Made by a program: the position numbers and the translations under genes. A stretch of DNA of 64,000 nt. It comes from Sedimentibacter sp. MB35-C1. Lineage in GTDB: Bacteria; Bacillota; Clostridia; Tissierellales; Sedimentibacteraceae. The stretch is from NCBI RefSeq assembly GCF_030913635.1, contig NZ_CP133188.1:1302001-1366000 (forward strand), written 5' to 3'. Numbering within the stretch: position 1 is the first letter of the stretch; each line of letters begins with the position of its first letter. Positions 35,192 through 44,749 of the stretch are shown piece after piece. The notes under the pieces are model-generated. The model made no database searches. It saw only the letters and a list, made by a program, of their open reading frames with translations, and was not told the DNA's origin.

Positions 35192-36559
35192 ATGAACTAT
35201 AACGACGAAATAAAAAACATGGTTGAAAAATCCAAAATAGCATTGCAACAACTTGAAGATTGTACTCAAGCTCAAGCTGATAATATGTGTAGAGTAATTG
35301 CTAAAGCTGTAGCAGGTGAAGCTCGTAAGCTTGCTGAAATGGCTGTAAAAGAAACTGGTATGGGCAATGTGGAGGACAAAGTTTTAAAAAACTCTAATAT
35401 TGGAGATGGCATTTGGACAACAATGAAAAACCAAAAGTCGGTAGGCATCATTAGAGAAGATGAAGAACTTGGGTTGACATATGTAGCAAAGCCAAAGGGA
35501 GTCATAGGTTGTGTAACTCCTACAACAAATCCATCATTGACTTCACTTGGCAACGCTATGCTAGCTCTTAAAGGAAGAAATACGGTTATTATTGCTCCAC
35601 ATCCTAGAGCGAAAAACGTTACCGAATATACAGTTGATCTTATGAATAAGGCGCTTAAGAGTATTGGAGCACCTGAAAATGTTATTCAGATTATAACAGA
35701 GCCTTCTATTGAAAAAACTAAAGAACTTATGAGCACTGTGGATGTTGTTGTTGCAACAGGAGGAATGGCAATGGTTAAATCTGCTTATTCCAGCGGAAAG
35801 CCGGCATTTGGCGTAGGGCAAGGTAATGTTCAGGTTATTGTAGGCGATGATTGTAATGATTATGATAAGGTTGCACGCGACATAATTATGAGCAGAAGCT
35901 TTGATAATGGTATAATATGCGCAGGAGATCAGTGTGCTATAGTTCATAAGGACTGCGAACAATTGCTTGTAGATGCGCTTGTGAGAAACGGAGCTTATTA
36001 TAGCGATAAATCTGATGTTATAGAAAAATTCAAATCGGTTATATTTGAAGATGGACATACAGCAAAAGAAGCAGTTGGCAAACCGATACTTGAAGTGGCT
36101 GAAAAGGCTGGTGTAAAGATTCCTGAAGAAACTAGAATTGTGGTACTGAAAGCTTTCAGACACGGAGCTGAAGAACCATTGTGTTCTGAAAAAATGTGTC
36201 CTGTGCTTACATTACTGACATATGATGACTTTGAGGAAGCTGTTGAAATTGCAAGAACAAATTTGCTGTTCCAAGGAGCCGGTCATACTGCCGTACTTCA
36301 TTCAAACAATAAGGAATATATTGAATATGCCAGCTTGAGAATTCCTGTGTGCAGGCTTCTTGTCAATGTTCCCGGAATTGCTTCGACTGGTATAGGTATG
36401 ATGGCAAACATTAAACCTACACCAAGTATAGGATGTGGTTCGTGGGGCAACAACAGCATTTCTGAAAACCTTACATACGAGCACCTTATTAATGTTTCGG
36501 TCATTGCTTTACCATCAAAAAATAAAGCTCAGACTTCCGAAGAAATTTGGGCTGATTAG
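35192..36559 (+). CDS. CoA-acylating aldehyde dehydrogenase (EutE/AdhE-N type)
   Basis: Starting at ATG 35192 gives 455 residues; ATGs at 35171 and further upstream are possible. The protein lacks the first segment of ordinary aldehyde dehydrogenases and has the acylating-type features: PKGVIGCVTPTTNPSLT, the glycine motif in VATGGMAMV, and the catalytic Cys in NGIICAGDQ near residue 245. It should oxidise an aldehyde to an acyl-CoA with NAD. It lies 135 bases after UbiX. The Ptb and Buk genes further down could turn the acyl-CoA into ATP. The aldehyde is not known; succinate semialdehyde or a short aliphatic aldehyde are options. Confidence 0.88.
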   Translation: MNYNDEIKNMVEKSKIALQQLEDCTQAQADNMCRVIAKAVAGEARKLAEMAVKETGMGNVEDKVLKNSNIGDGIWTTMKNQKSVGIIREDEELGLTYVAKPKGVIGCVTPTTNPSLTSLGNAMLALKGRNTVIIAPHPRAKNVTEYTVDLMNKALKSIGAPENVIQIITEPSIEKTKELMSTVDVVVATGGMAMVKSAYSSGKPAFGVGQGNVQVIVGDDCNDYDKVARDIIMSRSFDNGIICAGDQCAIVHKDCEQLLVDALVRNGAYYSDKSDVIEKFKSVIFEDGHTAKEAVGKPILEVAEKAGVKIPEETRIVVLKAFRHGAEEPLCSEKMCPVLTLLTYDDFEEAVEIARTNLLFQGAGHTAVLHSNNKEYIEYASLRIPVCRLLVNVPGIASTGIGMMANIKPTPSIGCGSWGNNSISENLTYEHLINVSVIALPSKNKAQTSEEIWAD

Positions 36560-36696
36560 TTTAAAAAATAAAATTGCGGTATTTTACTCGGTTTCATGCC
36601 CTTAAAATGACAATAATTAATTCAGCTGCATTTGTAATAGCATAAATTGATTCAAAATGTTATAGTTTATAGAATATTGATATGGAGGATTAATTC

Positions 36697-37542
36697 ATGA
36701 TAGTTGCAGATATGAAAAAGATTATGGCAACAGCTCCGTCACAGATCCAACCATGGGTGAAAGCAGAAGCAATAGATTACATAGAATCATGTCAAGAACT
36801 AAATCCAATATCTATTAAATCGAATGCTTTGTTTAGTCAATTTACAACAGGAAAGGGAGAAAGCGCAAATCTTGAACTCATAGCAGATGCTTCAACAAAT
36901 TTCGTATTTGAGTGTATTCCATCAGAGCCAAAGGCATATTTCTATGGAACAAGTTTATTACGCCAAACGATCCCCTTGAAACCTAATACTACATATTTTA
37001 TTGTCAAGCCATACTCACTTTTTGGTGTAAAAGGCTGGAAAATGCCGCCGACAGAATGTCGCGATCAGCATACACTTCTGAATAATTTGTTGGAAACAAA
37101 TGATATTGAATATAAAATAATTCAGGCATCAACTTTTCAAAACAGAATAGATCTGTTTAAGGAGCATTATATTGATAATTGGTTGGACGTTGATTATTCA
37201 GTTTGTTTTGAAGAGTATCTAGCCATAATTCTGTATATGAATCATCTTACAATTACAATGGATGAGATTGCAGAGCTTTCAGGCTACAGCAAACGTTATT
37301 GCAGAAAAAGATTTACATCGGAATATGGTATTTCACCACAGAAATATATAAAAATATTTCGATTTCAAAACACTTTGCGTATGCTGCTTGACAGAAGATT
37401 TAAACGCAGCCTTATTCAAATATCAAATGAGAATGGGTATTTTGATGAGGCTCACTTTATCAAAGATTTTAAGGCGTACATGGGATTAAGCCCTGATAGC
37501 TTTAAAAACAAGTATGCAAGCTTGGTTGAAAAGGAGAATTAA
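36697..37542 (+). CDS. AraC-family transcriptional regulator
   Basis: This 281-residue protein has an N-terminal ligand-binding-type domain (about 1-165) and a C-terminal AraC double helix-turn-helix (about 180-275). Visible are LTITMDEIAELSGYSKRYCR, the GISPQKYIKIFRFQ linker helix and the second helix-turn-helix with NENGYFDEAHFIKDFKAYMG. It lies between the aldehyde dehydrogenase and ptb, two bases before the latter, so it probably controls this pathway. Ribosome site ATGGAGG. Confidence 0.93.
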   Translation: MIVADMKKIMATAPSQIQPWVKAEAIDYIESCQELNPISIKSNALFSQFTTGKGESANLELIADASTNFVFECIPSEPKAYFYGTSLLRQTIPLKPNTTYFIVKPYSLFGVKGWKMPPTECRDQHTLLNNLLETNDIEYKIIQASTFQNRIDLFKEHYIDNWLDVDYSVCFEEYLAIILYMNHLTITMDEIAELSGYSKRYCRKRFTSEYGISPQKYIKIFRFQNTLRMLLDRRFKRSLIQISNENGYFDEAHFIKDFKAYMGLSPDSFKNKYASLVEKEN

Positions 37543-37544
37543 TC

Positions 37545-38441
37545 ATGTATGTAAAAAATTTTGCACATCTTATGGAACTTTCAAGGGAAAAAAAATCAAA
37601 AAAAATAGCAGTAGTTGCCGCAGATGATAATGAGGTCCTGGAGGTAGTTGCTAAAGCTGAAGAGAATGGACTTGCTGAATTCATATTAATAGGCGATAAA
37701 GCAAAGATAGAAAAATTAATTTCTTCAAGCGATTTGAAGTTGAAATCAGAAATTATAGATGAAAGCGATCATAAAAAAGCCGCTGATTTAGCAGTAGATT
37801 TGGTGGTTAAAGGTAAAGCCGGATCTTTAATGAAAGGGATGCTTCATTCATCGGTATTTTTAAAAGCTATACTAAATAAAGAAAAGGGCTTAAATACCGG
37901 CAGGCATATAACTCAGATTTCTATTTTGGAAAAGAAAAATAAAGATGGATTAATGTTTATTACTGATTGTGCTATTACAGTTAATCCTGATTTATTAGGC
38001 AAAAAAGAAGTTCTTGAAAATGCAGTGGATTTAGCTCATAAACTGGGTAATGAAAAGCCTAAGGTTGCTGTATTGGCATCACTTGAAGTAGTAAATCCTG
38101 GTATGCAGGATACTATAGATGCGGCAGTATTAAGCAAGATGGCTGAAAGAGGACAAATTAAAGGATGCGTAGTTGACGGCCCGTTTGCTTTTGATAATGC
38201 AGTATCATTGGAGGCAGCAAAAGCGAAAGGGATTTCAGGCCCTGTTGCCGGAAATGCGGATATAATTGTTGTACCCAATCTTACGGTTGGAAACGCATTG
38301 ACTAAATCAATTACATATGTTGCCAGAAAGACAGTTGTTGCAGCAACAGTTGGTGCAGCTGTTCCAATTGTATTTACTTCAAGAACAGAATCTACTGAAG
38401 GGAAACTTCTTTCAATAGCATTAGCATCTTATATATCATAA
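37545..38441 (+). CDS. ptb: Phosphate butyryltransferase (phosphotransacylase)
   Basis: This 298-residue protein belongs to the phosphate acetyl/butyryltransferase family and converts an acyl-CoA to acyl phosphate. Conserved segments are KIAVVAADDNEVLEVV at the start, KGMLHSSVFLKAIL, ILEKKNKDGLMFITDCAITV, GCVVDGPFAFDNAVS and NADIIVVPNLTVGNAL. With the butyrate kinase 28 bases downstream it forms the classical substrate-level phosphorylation pair. Two bases separate it from the AraC-type regulator; ribosome site AAGGAGAA. Confidence 0.95.
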   Translation: MYVKNFAHLMELSREKKSKKIAVVAADDNEVLEVVAKAEENGLAEFILIGDKAKIEKLISSSDLKLKSEIIDESDHKKAADLAVDLVVKGKAGSLMKGMLHSSVFLKAILNKEKGLNTGRHITQISILEKKNKDGLMFITDCAITVNPDLLGKKEVLENAVDLAHKLGNEKPKVAVLASLEVVNPGMQDTIDAAVLSKMAERGQIKGCVVDGPFAFDNAVSLEAAKAKGISGPVAGNADIIVVPNLTVGNALTKSITYVARKTVVAATVGAAVPIVFTSRTESTEGKLLSIALASYIS

Positions 38442-38469
38442 AAATATAATGTATTAATGAGGTGGCAAT

Positions 38470-39540
38470 TTGTATAAGATATTAGTAATAAACTTGGGTT
38501 CTACCTCTACAAAGGTAGCATACTATGAAGATGATACTTGTGTTGTAAAGTCCAATATAGAACATCCTTCTTCGGAAATAAAGGAATTTTTAAATTTTTG
38601 GGAGCAAGATGAATATCGTACAGACATAATAGAAAATTTTATGAAAGAAAATAATATAGACAGAAATTCTTTGGATGTAGTCGTTAGCCGAGGAGGTCAT
38701 ACAAAACCTTTAGAAGGTGGAGTGTATAAAGTAGATGAGGAAATGCTGCGGCAGCAGGCAAGCGGTAAATGGGGACAGCATCCATGTGACTTGGGTAGCA
38801 AAATAGCATACCAGATGAGCCAGAGTTGTAAAGCTACTCCTTTAATAGTTGACCCTCCAATAACAGACGAATTTGAACCTGTTGCAAGATTATCAGGACA
38901 TCCTTTAATAGAGAGAAGAAGCAGCTTCCATGCTTTGAGCCATAAGGCTACTGCAAAAAGATATGCAAGGGAATATGACCTGAAATATGAAAATTTAAAT
39001 TTAATAGTGGTTCATTTAGGAGGAGGAATTTCTGTTGCTCCTCATAAAAATGGACGTATGATTGATGGAGATAATGGACTAGAAGGGGATGGGCCATTTT
39101 CAACAAATCGTACAGGTGCATTGCCGGTTGGAGACTTAGTAAGATTATGTTTCTCCGGAAAATATACTTATAATGAAGTAATAAAAATGCTTAACGGCAA
39201 AGGTGGCTTGATGGCCTATTTAGGTACAGCTGATTGCAGAGAAGTAGAAGAAAGAGCTGTGACTGATGAAAAAGCAAGGTTATGTTTAGATGCTATGATA
39301 TATCAAGTATGTAAACAAATAGGTTCAATGGCTGCAGTTCTCCAAGGTAAAGTAGACGCTATTTTAGTAACAGGTGGTATTGCTCACTCTAAAACGATAG
39401 TACAAAAAATTAAAGATAGTGTAGGATTTATTGCGCCTATAGTTGTCTATCCAGGAGAAAACGAAATGGAGTCATTGGCGAGAGGAGCTTTAGAAGCCCT
39501 TCGAGGAGAAAGTAAAGCGAGTTATATATCCCATAAATAG
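38470..39540 (+). CDS. buk: Butyrate kinase
   Basis: This 356-residue acetokinase-family enzyme makes ATP from acyl phosphate. It starts at TTG after GAGGTGGCA. The ASKHA-fold motifs are clear: LVINLGSTSTKVAYY at the N terminus, VSRGGHTKPL, SFHALSHKATAKRYA, VVHLGGGISVAPH and ILVTGGIAHSK. Length is as for Buk. It is followed by a terminator. Confidence 0.96.
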   Translation: MYKILVINLGSTSTKVAYYEDDTCVVKSNIEHPSSEIKEFLNFWEQDEYRTDIIENFMKENNIDRNSLDVVVSRGGHTKPLEGGVYKVDEEMLRQQASGKWGQHPCDLGSKIAYQMSQSCKATPLIVDPPITDEFEPVARLSGHPLIERRSSFHALSHKATAKRYAREYDLKYENLNLIVVHLGGGISVAPHKNGRMIDGDNGLEGDGPFSTNRTGALPVGDLVRLCFSGKYTYNEVIKMLNGKGGLMAYLGTADCREVEERAVTDEKARLCLDAMIYQVCKQIGSMAAVLQGKVDAILVTGGIAHSKTIVQKIKDSVGFIAPIVVYPGENEMESLARGALEALRGESKASYISHK

Positions 39541-39582
39541 TTAACATAAATAATTTAAGAAGTACTAAAGGCATATTATACT

Positions 39583-39610
39583 AAAAAGTAGGAATAAATC
39601 CTGCTTTTTT
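39583..39610 (+). terminator. Terminator after buk
   Basis: AAAAAGTAGGA/TCCTGCTTTTT stem with a 5-nt loop and six T residues. Confidence 0.88.
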
Positions 39611-39717
39611 GATGTTAAATATCGATTCATGTAAAATACAATAAAGTTTGGATTCAAATTTTAGTGATTCATGGTATAATTATGGCTAATAATTGTTATA
39701 AGAGAAAGGATGTTTGT

Positions 39718-40626
39718 ATGGATACAAAAGATTTAAACAGTTTTTTGCAAGTGTGTCGTGACGGAAGCATAACAAAAGCTGCTAAGTCCTTGTACATAAC
39801 GCCTCAGGGATTAAGTAAAATTATTATTAATCTTGAGCAGGAACTGAATATACCTCTTTTTTACAGAGCTGCAAACGGTTTAACTTTGACAGAGCATGGA
39901 GAAATATTAGCAGAAAGAGCTAAGCATATTATCTCGGAGTTAGAAGAAATGGAGAATTATTATACAAATTATATTAATATATCTGGACAATTAAGTCTGG
40001 CATCTGCTTATGGAGTTATTGCAGCTTTTTCACCTAAATTTCTTTTTGAATTTAAGAAAAGGTTTCCTAATATCAATCTAAAATGGTGGGAGTATTCAGA
40101 TTTTAAGGCTGAAAGAGCAATTTTGGATGGGGATGCCGATTGCGGGCTGATAAAAGGTCCCATAAATAATGAAGAACTTGACAGCGAACTTATAGCTTCA
40201 TACAAACCTATGGTTTTAGTTCCGAATGAGCACAAATTATCATCTAAAAACAAACTTAGTATAAATGATTTGAGAGATGAAAAAATTATACTTGAAAGCC
40301 GCGAATTTAAGATATATCATAATTTTAAAAAGGTATGCAAACAAGCGGGTTTTTCTCCTGTTATAGTTTTTGAAACTACTGAGCTGAGTCTTGCTCATAA
40401 ATTATGCCAGCAGGGGCTCGGATTAGCAATAACAGTTGATTTTGCTGTTGAGGATATGCCATTGACTGGTTTTAAAGCAATACCATTTAAGAAAGACGGG
40501 CCCGTATGGGAAGTTTATTTTGTTACTAAAAAACATATAAGTAAAACTCATACGGTCAAATGTTTTGAAAGCTATATAAAGGAATATGTTAAAAATGATA
40601 TAAGTAACAGTATTTTAGGTAAGTAA
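39718..40626 (+). CDS. LysR-family regulator
   Basis: This 302-residue protein starts at ATG 39718 (MDTKDLNSFLQVC) with AGAAAGGA upstream. Residues 1-60 form the winged helix-turn-helix (GSITKAAKSLYITPQGLSKI), and the rest is the periplasmic-binding-like effector domain (LASAYGVIAAFSPKFLFEF, then DADCGLIKGPI). The gene is next to the LpdD-like flavin chaperone, so it probably controls decarboxylase genes in response to an aromatic acid. Binding sites cannot be told from the sequence. Confidence 0.93.
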   Translation: MDTKDLNSFLQVCRDGSITKAAKSLYITPQGLSKIIINLEQELNIPLFYRAANGLTLTEHGEILAERAKHIISELEEMENYYTNYINISGQLSLASAYGVIAAFSPKFLFEFKKRFPNINLKWWEYSDFKAERAILDGDADCGLIKGPINNEELDSELIASYKPMVLVPNEHKLSSKNKLSINDLRDEKIILESREFKIYHNFKKVCKQAGFSPVIVFETTELSLAHKLCQQGLGLAITVDFAVEDMPLTGFKAIPFKKDGPVWEVYFVTKKHISKTHTVKCFESYIKEYVKNDISNSILGK

Positions 40627-40713
40627 GTACATGACAAGATGTGGAACACTGCGGATAAGGTAATATTTTTTGCGGTTTTTTGTGTGAAAATTCATTATTG
40701 TGAGGTTATAAAT

Positions 40714-41094
40714 ATGCTTGAAAGCTGTAAATTAAGAGCAGGAGCTGGTAAATGCGTTGTTGAGGCAATGGTAGTAAAGTGTGGAAGGGATATAAATGTT
40801 GCAATCGGAGGAGGAGAAAAATATCATTTGGGTGCCGCTGCTGTTGCAGTACCCAGATTCGATTACAAGAAAGAAGTGAAAAGAACAGCATCGACAAGCG
40901 TCATATGTGTTCAGGGACACAGAGAGGATGAATTAACATATAAGGCGGCAAAATATTTGGCAACTGCACTTGACTGTACTGTTGTTGCGGCAATGGGAAT
41001 TCATATTGACAATATTACAGAGCAGGAATATTGCCAGGTGATAGATAATGTAAATAAGGTACTTGACAATATTGTAAAAAAGTTGCAAGAATAA
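40714..41094 (+). CDS. LpdD-like prenyl-flavin chaperone
   Basis: This 126-residue protein starts at ATG 40714 with GTGAGG upstream; the open frame extends further up without support. The sequence, with KCGRDINVAIGGGEKYHLG, AAVAVPRFDYKKEVKRTAST and CVQGHREDELTYKAAKYLAT, follows the LpdD family encoded near UbiD-type gallate and related decarboxylases and proposed to help load prenyl-FMN. Finding it about 6 kb from the UbiD/UbiX genes, behind a LysR regulator, supports one aromatic-acid decarboxylase region. The family call is from memory of the pattern. Confidence 0.72.
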   Translation: MLESCKLRAGAGKCVVEAMVVKCGRDINVAIGGGEKYHLGAAAVAVPRFDYKKEVKRTASTSVICVQGHREDELTYKAAKYLATALDCTVVAAMGIHIDNITEQEYCQVIDNVNKVLDNIVKKLQE

Positions 41095-41103
41095 AAAACA
41101 AAC

Positions 41104-41133
41104 CGGAGGATGGCATTTTTTTAACATCCTCCG
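41104..41133. terminator. Bidirectional terminator
   Basis: CGGAGGATG/CATCCTCCG stem. It overlaps the last codons of the PHP gene and lies after the LpdD-like gene. Confidence 0.85.
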
Positions 41134-41948
41134 AAAATAAAATCAGTTAAATTTATTCCATAATCTCCTATTTCAACATTCCATGTTGTTAGCTCTTCAC
41201 CGTGCCAGTCTGTGCCGCCTGTTTTGATTAATTGATGGGCATCGGCAAACTTTTCATATCTTTCTACCAGTTCTTTATTGTGGTAAGGATAATATACCTC
41301 AACACCGCCAAGACCGTGGGGCAAAAGTATTTCCATTTCTCCCATATCTGCATTACCGATTCGTGCCGGATGAGCAAATACGGCAGTTCCTCCAGCCTGT
41401 CTGATGACTTCCACTGCTTCGGTGGGGTGAACAGGATAATTTTCTCTGAAATGTCCATGAAAATGCATTATTTTTTTTTCTAAAAATTCAGGCCAGTCCT
41501 TTAGAGTATAAGGGGCGCCATCAGCTATCATGGCTTTTAATATGTCTGACAAGGCTATGGATTGTTTGTATGAGGCATACTTTATCACCTTGTTAATATC
41601 AAAATCCAAAATGTGGTTTTTATAAAGCCAGTTATAATGCTCTGTAAATGTTTTGCCGAAGTAGTTTGAAATAGTGCCTAGAAGCTCCTGAAGCTGATTG
41701 TTATCAGTGTCTATATTATAGCCGAGTATATGGATTATGTGGTCGTTTGATACAGTGGATATTTCAACTCCCGGAACAACCCTTATATTTTCTTTTGAGG
41801 CTTTTTCTTGAATTTCCTTTACTCCGTAGGTAGTATCATGATCTGTTAATGAAATAGCAGGAATATTTTTTTGTTTTACGATTTTAATTATGTCATCTAT
41901 AGTATCGGTTCCGTCGGAAAAAACGGAATGAATGTGTAAATCAATCAT
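41121..41948 (-). CDS. PHP-domain phosphoesterase
   Basis: This 275-residue protein has the PHP metal motifs: DLHIHSVFSDGT at the N terminus, LTDHDTTYG, PGVEIS, then HAMILAR-like VFAHPARIG and GTDWHGE near the C terminus. Such proteins (YciV/RNase AM type) hydrolyse 3',5'-bisphosphonucleotides or trim RNA 5' ends. The gene stands alone on the minus strand. Confidence 0.9.
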   Translation of the reverse strand: MIDLHIHSVFSDGTDTIDDIIKIVKQKNIPAISLTDHDTTYGVKEIQEKASKENIRVVPGVEISTVSNDHIIHILGYNIDTDNNQLQELLGTISNYFGKTFTEHYNWLYKNHILDFDINKVIKYASYKQSIALSDILKAMIADGAPYTLKDWPEFLEKKIMHFHGHFRENYPVHPTEAVEVIRQAGGTAVFAHPARIGNADMGEMEILLPHGLGGVEVYYPYHNKELVERYEKFADAHQLIKTGGTDWHGEELTTWNVEIGDYGINLTDFIFGGC

Positions 41949-42145
41949 CGCATGCTCCCAAATTATATTACTTTATTATATCATTTTTTAATACTTTTTG
42001 CTAATTATTTATATGTCGAAAAGAGTATGCTCATATATAAACTTTTTTAATCATATTTTAATTTTATACTAATATATCTTGAAGCTTTCGCGCGTAATAT
42101 ATAAAATATAATATATAATATGATTTAATAAATGGGAGATGTGCA

Positions 42146-42367
42146 ATGGAAATATTAATAGGATTAGTTGTGTTTTTTATATTTATATTTGCAGCAGTAA
42201 ATATAGGAGTTATATTATTTAAAATTCTGTTTACGATTATAGGCGCTTTTGTAGGACTTGTAGTAATTATTGCTTTAATTCCACTTGGAATAGGATTATT
42301 GATAATTCCGGCTATAATTATAGGTATAATTGTGGCAATAGTTAAGTGTATACAATTTATATTTTAG
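42146..42367 (+). CDS. Small hydrophobic membrane protein
   Basis: This 73-residue protein consists of two to three membrane segments (IGLVVFFIFIFAAVNIGVIL; TIIGAFVGLVVIIALIPLGI; LLIIPAIIIGIIVAIVKCI) with almost no charged residues. TGGGAGATG precedes the ATG. It is not recognised. It has no partner gene close by. Confidence 0.6.
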   Translation: MEILIGLVVFFIFIFAAVNIGVILFKILFTIIGAFVGLVVIIALIPLGIGLLIIPAIIIGIIVAIVKCIQFIF

Positions 42368-42377
42368 TTAAAAAATA

Positions 42378-42406
42378 TTGACAAAAGTTTGAGATTTATG
42401 TATAGT
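42378..42406 (+). promoter_or_regulatory. Promoter of the metG leader
   Basis: TTGACA at 42378-42383 and TATAGT at 42401-42406, spacer 17 bp. It starts the T-box leader RNA. Confidence 0.85.
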
Positions 42407-42439
42407 CTTACATAAGATAAACAATAATAAATAAAATAA

Positions 42440-42700
42440 CCAGAAGCGATGAAAAGAAGAGTAGTTTTATAATCATGACATAGAGAACCGGGTATGGTGT
42501 GAGCCGGAGATTGGTTATAAAATGAATATGGCCTTGGAGCTTTGTGCCTGAGCTGATGCTAGGGCATAACGTGAGTACACGTTACAGTACACGGGTTTTT
42601 TGACCTGTTGAGGCACATATTGCGAGATATGTGCGAAAAAGAGTGGTAACGCGTAACTTCGCCTCTTTGCCTTTTGGCAAAGAGGCTTTCTCTTTTTATT
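42440..42700 (+). promoter_or_regulatory. T-box riboswitch (Met) upstream of metG
   Basis: The leader shows Stem I features (GCGATGAAAAGAAGAGTAG; AGAGAACCGGGTATGGTGTG then AGCCGG), a Stem III hairpin (GCACATAT...ATATGTGC near 42612-42634), the T-box sequence AGAGTGGTAACGCG (42640-42653) and a strong terminator at 42661-42697. The specifier codon should be ATG at 42528-42530, followed by a purine (a second ATG lies at 42522). Uncharged tRNA-Met would bind and prevent termination. Confidence 0.9.
42661..42697 (+). terminator. T-box terminator
   Basis: GCCTCTTTGCC/GGCAAAGAGGC 11-bp stem, TTTT loop, then a T-rich tail; it competes with the antiterminator formed by the T-box sequence. Confidence 0.93.
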
Positions 42701-42747
42701 CGGAGGCGCAATGAATTGCAAAAATGAAATATTAATGGGAGGAAAAT

Positions 42748-44697
42748 ATGAACAAGGGTAAATATTACTTAACGACTGCAATTGCGTATACATCAGGCAA
42801 ACCTCATATTGGAAATACATATGAGATTGTACTTGCTGACAGTATCGTAAGATTTAAACGACTGAATGGATACGACGTATATTTTCAAACCGGAACAGAT
42901 GAGCACGGCGAAAAAATACAAATTAAAGCGAAGGAAGCAAATAAGACTCCTCAGGAGTTTGTCGATGAGATAGCGGCTGAGATTAAGCGCATATGGGATT
43001 TGATGAATACAACATATGATAAATTTATACGTACCACAGATCCGATGCATGTTAGAAAAATTCAGGACATATTTAAGAAACTTTACGACCAAGGAGATAT
43101 ATATAAAGGATACTACGAAGGATGGTACTGTACTCCGGATGAAGCTTTCTTTACTGAATCACAGCTGGTTGACGGAAAATGTCCTGACTGCGGAAGAGAA
43201 GTACATATGGCAAGAGAAGAAGCATATTTCTTTAAGATGAGCAAGTACGCAGACAGACTCATGAAACATATAGAAGAGCATCCTAAATTTATTCAGCCCG
43301 AATCACGAAAAAATGAAATGGTAAACAACTTTTTAAAACCCGGATTACAGGATTTGTGTGTTTCAAGAACATCATTTGACTGGGGAATTCCTGTGACATT
43401 TGACGAGGGGCACGTAGTTTATGTATGGATTGATGCGTTGAGCAACTATATTACATTCCTTGGGTATGAAGCCGACGGAAACCATAGTGACTTGTATAAA
43501 AAATACTGGCCTGCTGATGTTCATTTGATAGGAAAAGATATTTTAAGGTTCCATACAATTTACTGGCCTATATTATTGATGGCATTGGGAGAAGAACTTC
43601 CTAAGCAGGTGTTTGGCCATCCTTGGCTTTTAGTCGGAGAAGGTAAAATGAGCAAATCAAGGGGAAATGTTATTTATGCCGATGATTTGGTAGATTTGTT
43701 CGGCGTAGATGCTGTAAGATACTTTGTGCTTCATGAAATGCCATTTGCTAATGACGGAACACTGACATATGAATTATTAATAGAAAGAATCAATTCAGAT
43801 TTAGCAAATATTTTAGGTAATCTTGTTAATAGAACTATTACAATGACTAACAAGTATTTTGACGGTGAGATTCTGCCGCAATCGGAAAGCGAGCCGATTG
43901 ATAATGATCTGATCAATCTTGCGCTGGAAACTCCGGCCAAAGTTGAAAAGAAAATGGATGAGCTCAAGGTATCAGATGCAATAGATGAAGTATTTACTTT
44001 GCTGAGAAGAAGCAATAAATACATTGATGAAACTCAGCCTTGGATTCTTGGAAAAGATGAGAACAAAAAAGCTAGACTCGGAACTGTTTTATACAACCTT
44101 CTTGAGTCCATCAGAATATCTGCTGTGCTTTTGGAGCCTTTTTTGCCTGAAACTGCTCAAAAAATATTTACTCAGCTTAATACAGACAAAAAGGATTGGG
44201 AGTCACTTCAGAAATTTAACGGTATGGTTCCAGGCGAAAAGGTGGGAACACCGGAAATATTATTTGCAAGGATAGATGCTGCTAAAAAAATGGAAGAAAT
44301 TAATAAAATGAATGAAAAGAAAACTGGTGTAGCCGAAAAAGTACAGCCTGAAAAGAAAGAAGAAAGCGAAGAAGAACTAATAACAATTGATGATTTTGAC
44401 AAGCTTGATTTGAGAGTGGCAGAAATAATCAAAGCAGAAAAGCATCCGAATGCTGATAAGCTTCTGGTATTTCAAGTGAAGGTAGGAGATGAAACCAGAC
44501 AGGTCGTATCGGGAATAGCGAAGTATTATAAGCCTGAGGATTTAGTAGGTAAAAAGGTAATATTAGTTTATAACTTAAAACCTGTAAATCTAAGAGGTGT
44601 TGAATCAAGAGGAATGCTTATGGCAGCAGAAAAAGGTAAGAAACTAACTATGCTTTCTACGCTTGAGGACATCGAAAGCGGGGCAACTGTATCTTAG
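42748..44697 (+). CDS. metG: Methionyl-tRNA synthetase
   Basis: This 649-residue class I enzyme charges tRNA-Met. The HIGH-type motif lies in SGKPHIGNTYE (residues 17-27) and the KMSKS motif in GKMSKSRGN near residue 300. A zinc-knuckle with CTPDEAFFTESQLVDGKCPDC lies around residues 127-147. The C-terminal EMAP/Trbp111-like tRNA-binding domain spans about 545-649 (DFDKLDLRVAEIIKAEKHPN). The gene is controlled by the T-box upstream. Ribosome site GGGAGGA. Confidence 0.98.
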   Translation: MNKGKYYLTTAIAYTSGKPHIGNTYEIVLADSIVRFKRLNGYDVYFQTGTDEHGEKIQIKAKEANKTPQEFVDEIAAEIKRIWDLMNTTYDKFIRTTDPMHVRKIQDIFKKLYDQGDIYKGYYEGWYCTPDEAFFTESQLVDGKCPDCGREVHMAREEAYFFKMSKYADRLMKHIEEHPKFIQPESRKNEMVNNFLKPGLQDLCVSRTSFDWGIPVTFDEGHVVYVWIDALSNYITFLGYEADGNHSDLYKKYWPADVHLIGKDILRFHTIYWPILLMALGEELPKQVFGHPWLLVGEGKMSKSRGNVIYADDLVDLFGVDAVRYFVLHEMPFANDGTLTYELLIERINSDLANILGNLVNRTITMTNKYFDGEILPQSESEPIDNDLINLALETPAKVEKKMDELKVSDAIDEVFTLLRRSNKYIDETQPWILGKDENKKARLGTVLYNLLESIRISAVLLEPFLPETAQKIFTQLNTDKKDWESLQKFNGMVPGEKVGTPEILFARIDAAKKMEEINKMNEKKTGVAEKVQPEKKEESEEELITIDDFDKLDLRVAEIIKAEKHPNADKLLVFQVKVGDETRQVVSGIAKYYKPEDLVGKKVILVYNLKPVNLRGVESRGMLMAAEKGKKLTMLSTLEDIESGATVS

Positions 44698-44714
44698 GAT
44701 TAGGGAAATAATAT

Positions 44715-44738
44715 GAGAGCTGTACATGTACAGCTCTC
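44715..44738. terminator. Perfect 24-bp palindrome, bidirectional terminator
   Basis: GAGAGCTGTACA/TGTACAGCTCTC forms a 10-12 bp stem between convergent metG and the superoxide reductase gene. Confidence 0.75.
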
Positions 44739-44749
44739 TAATAATATTG

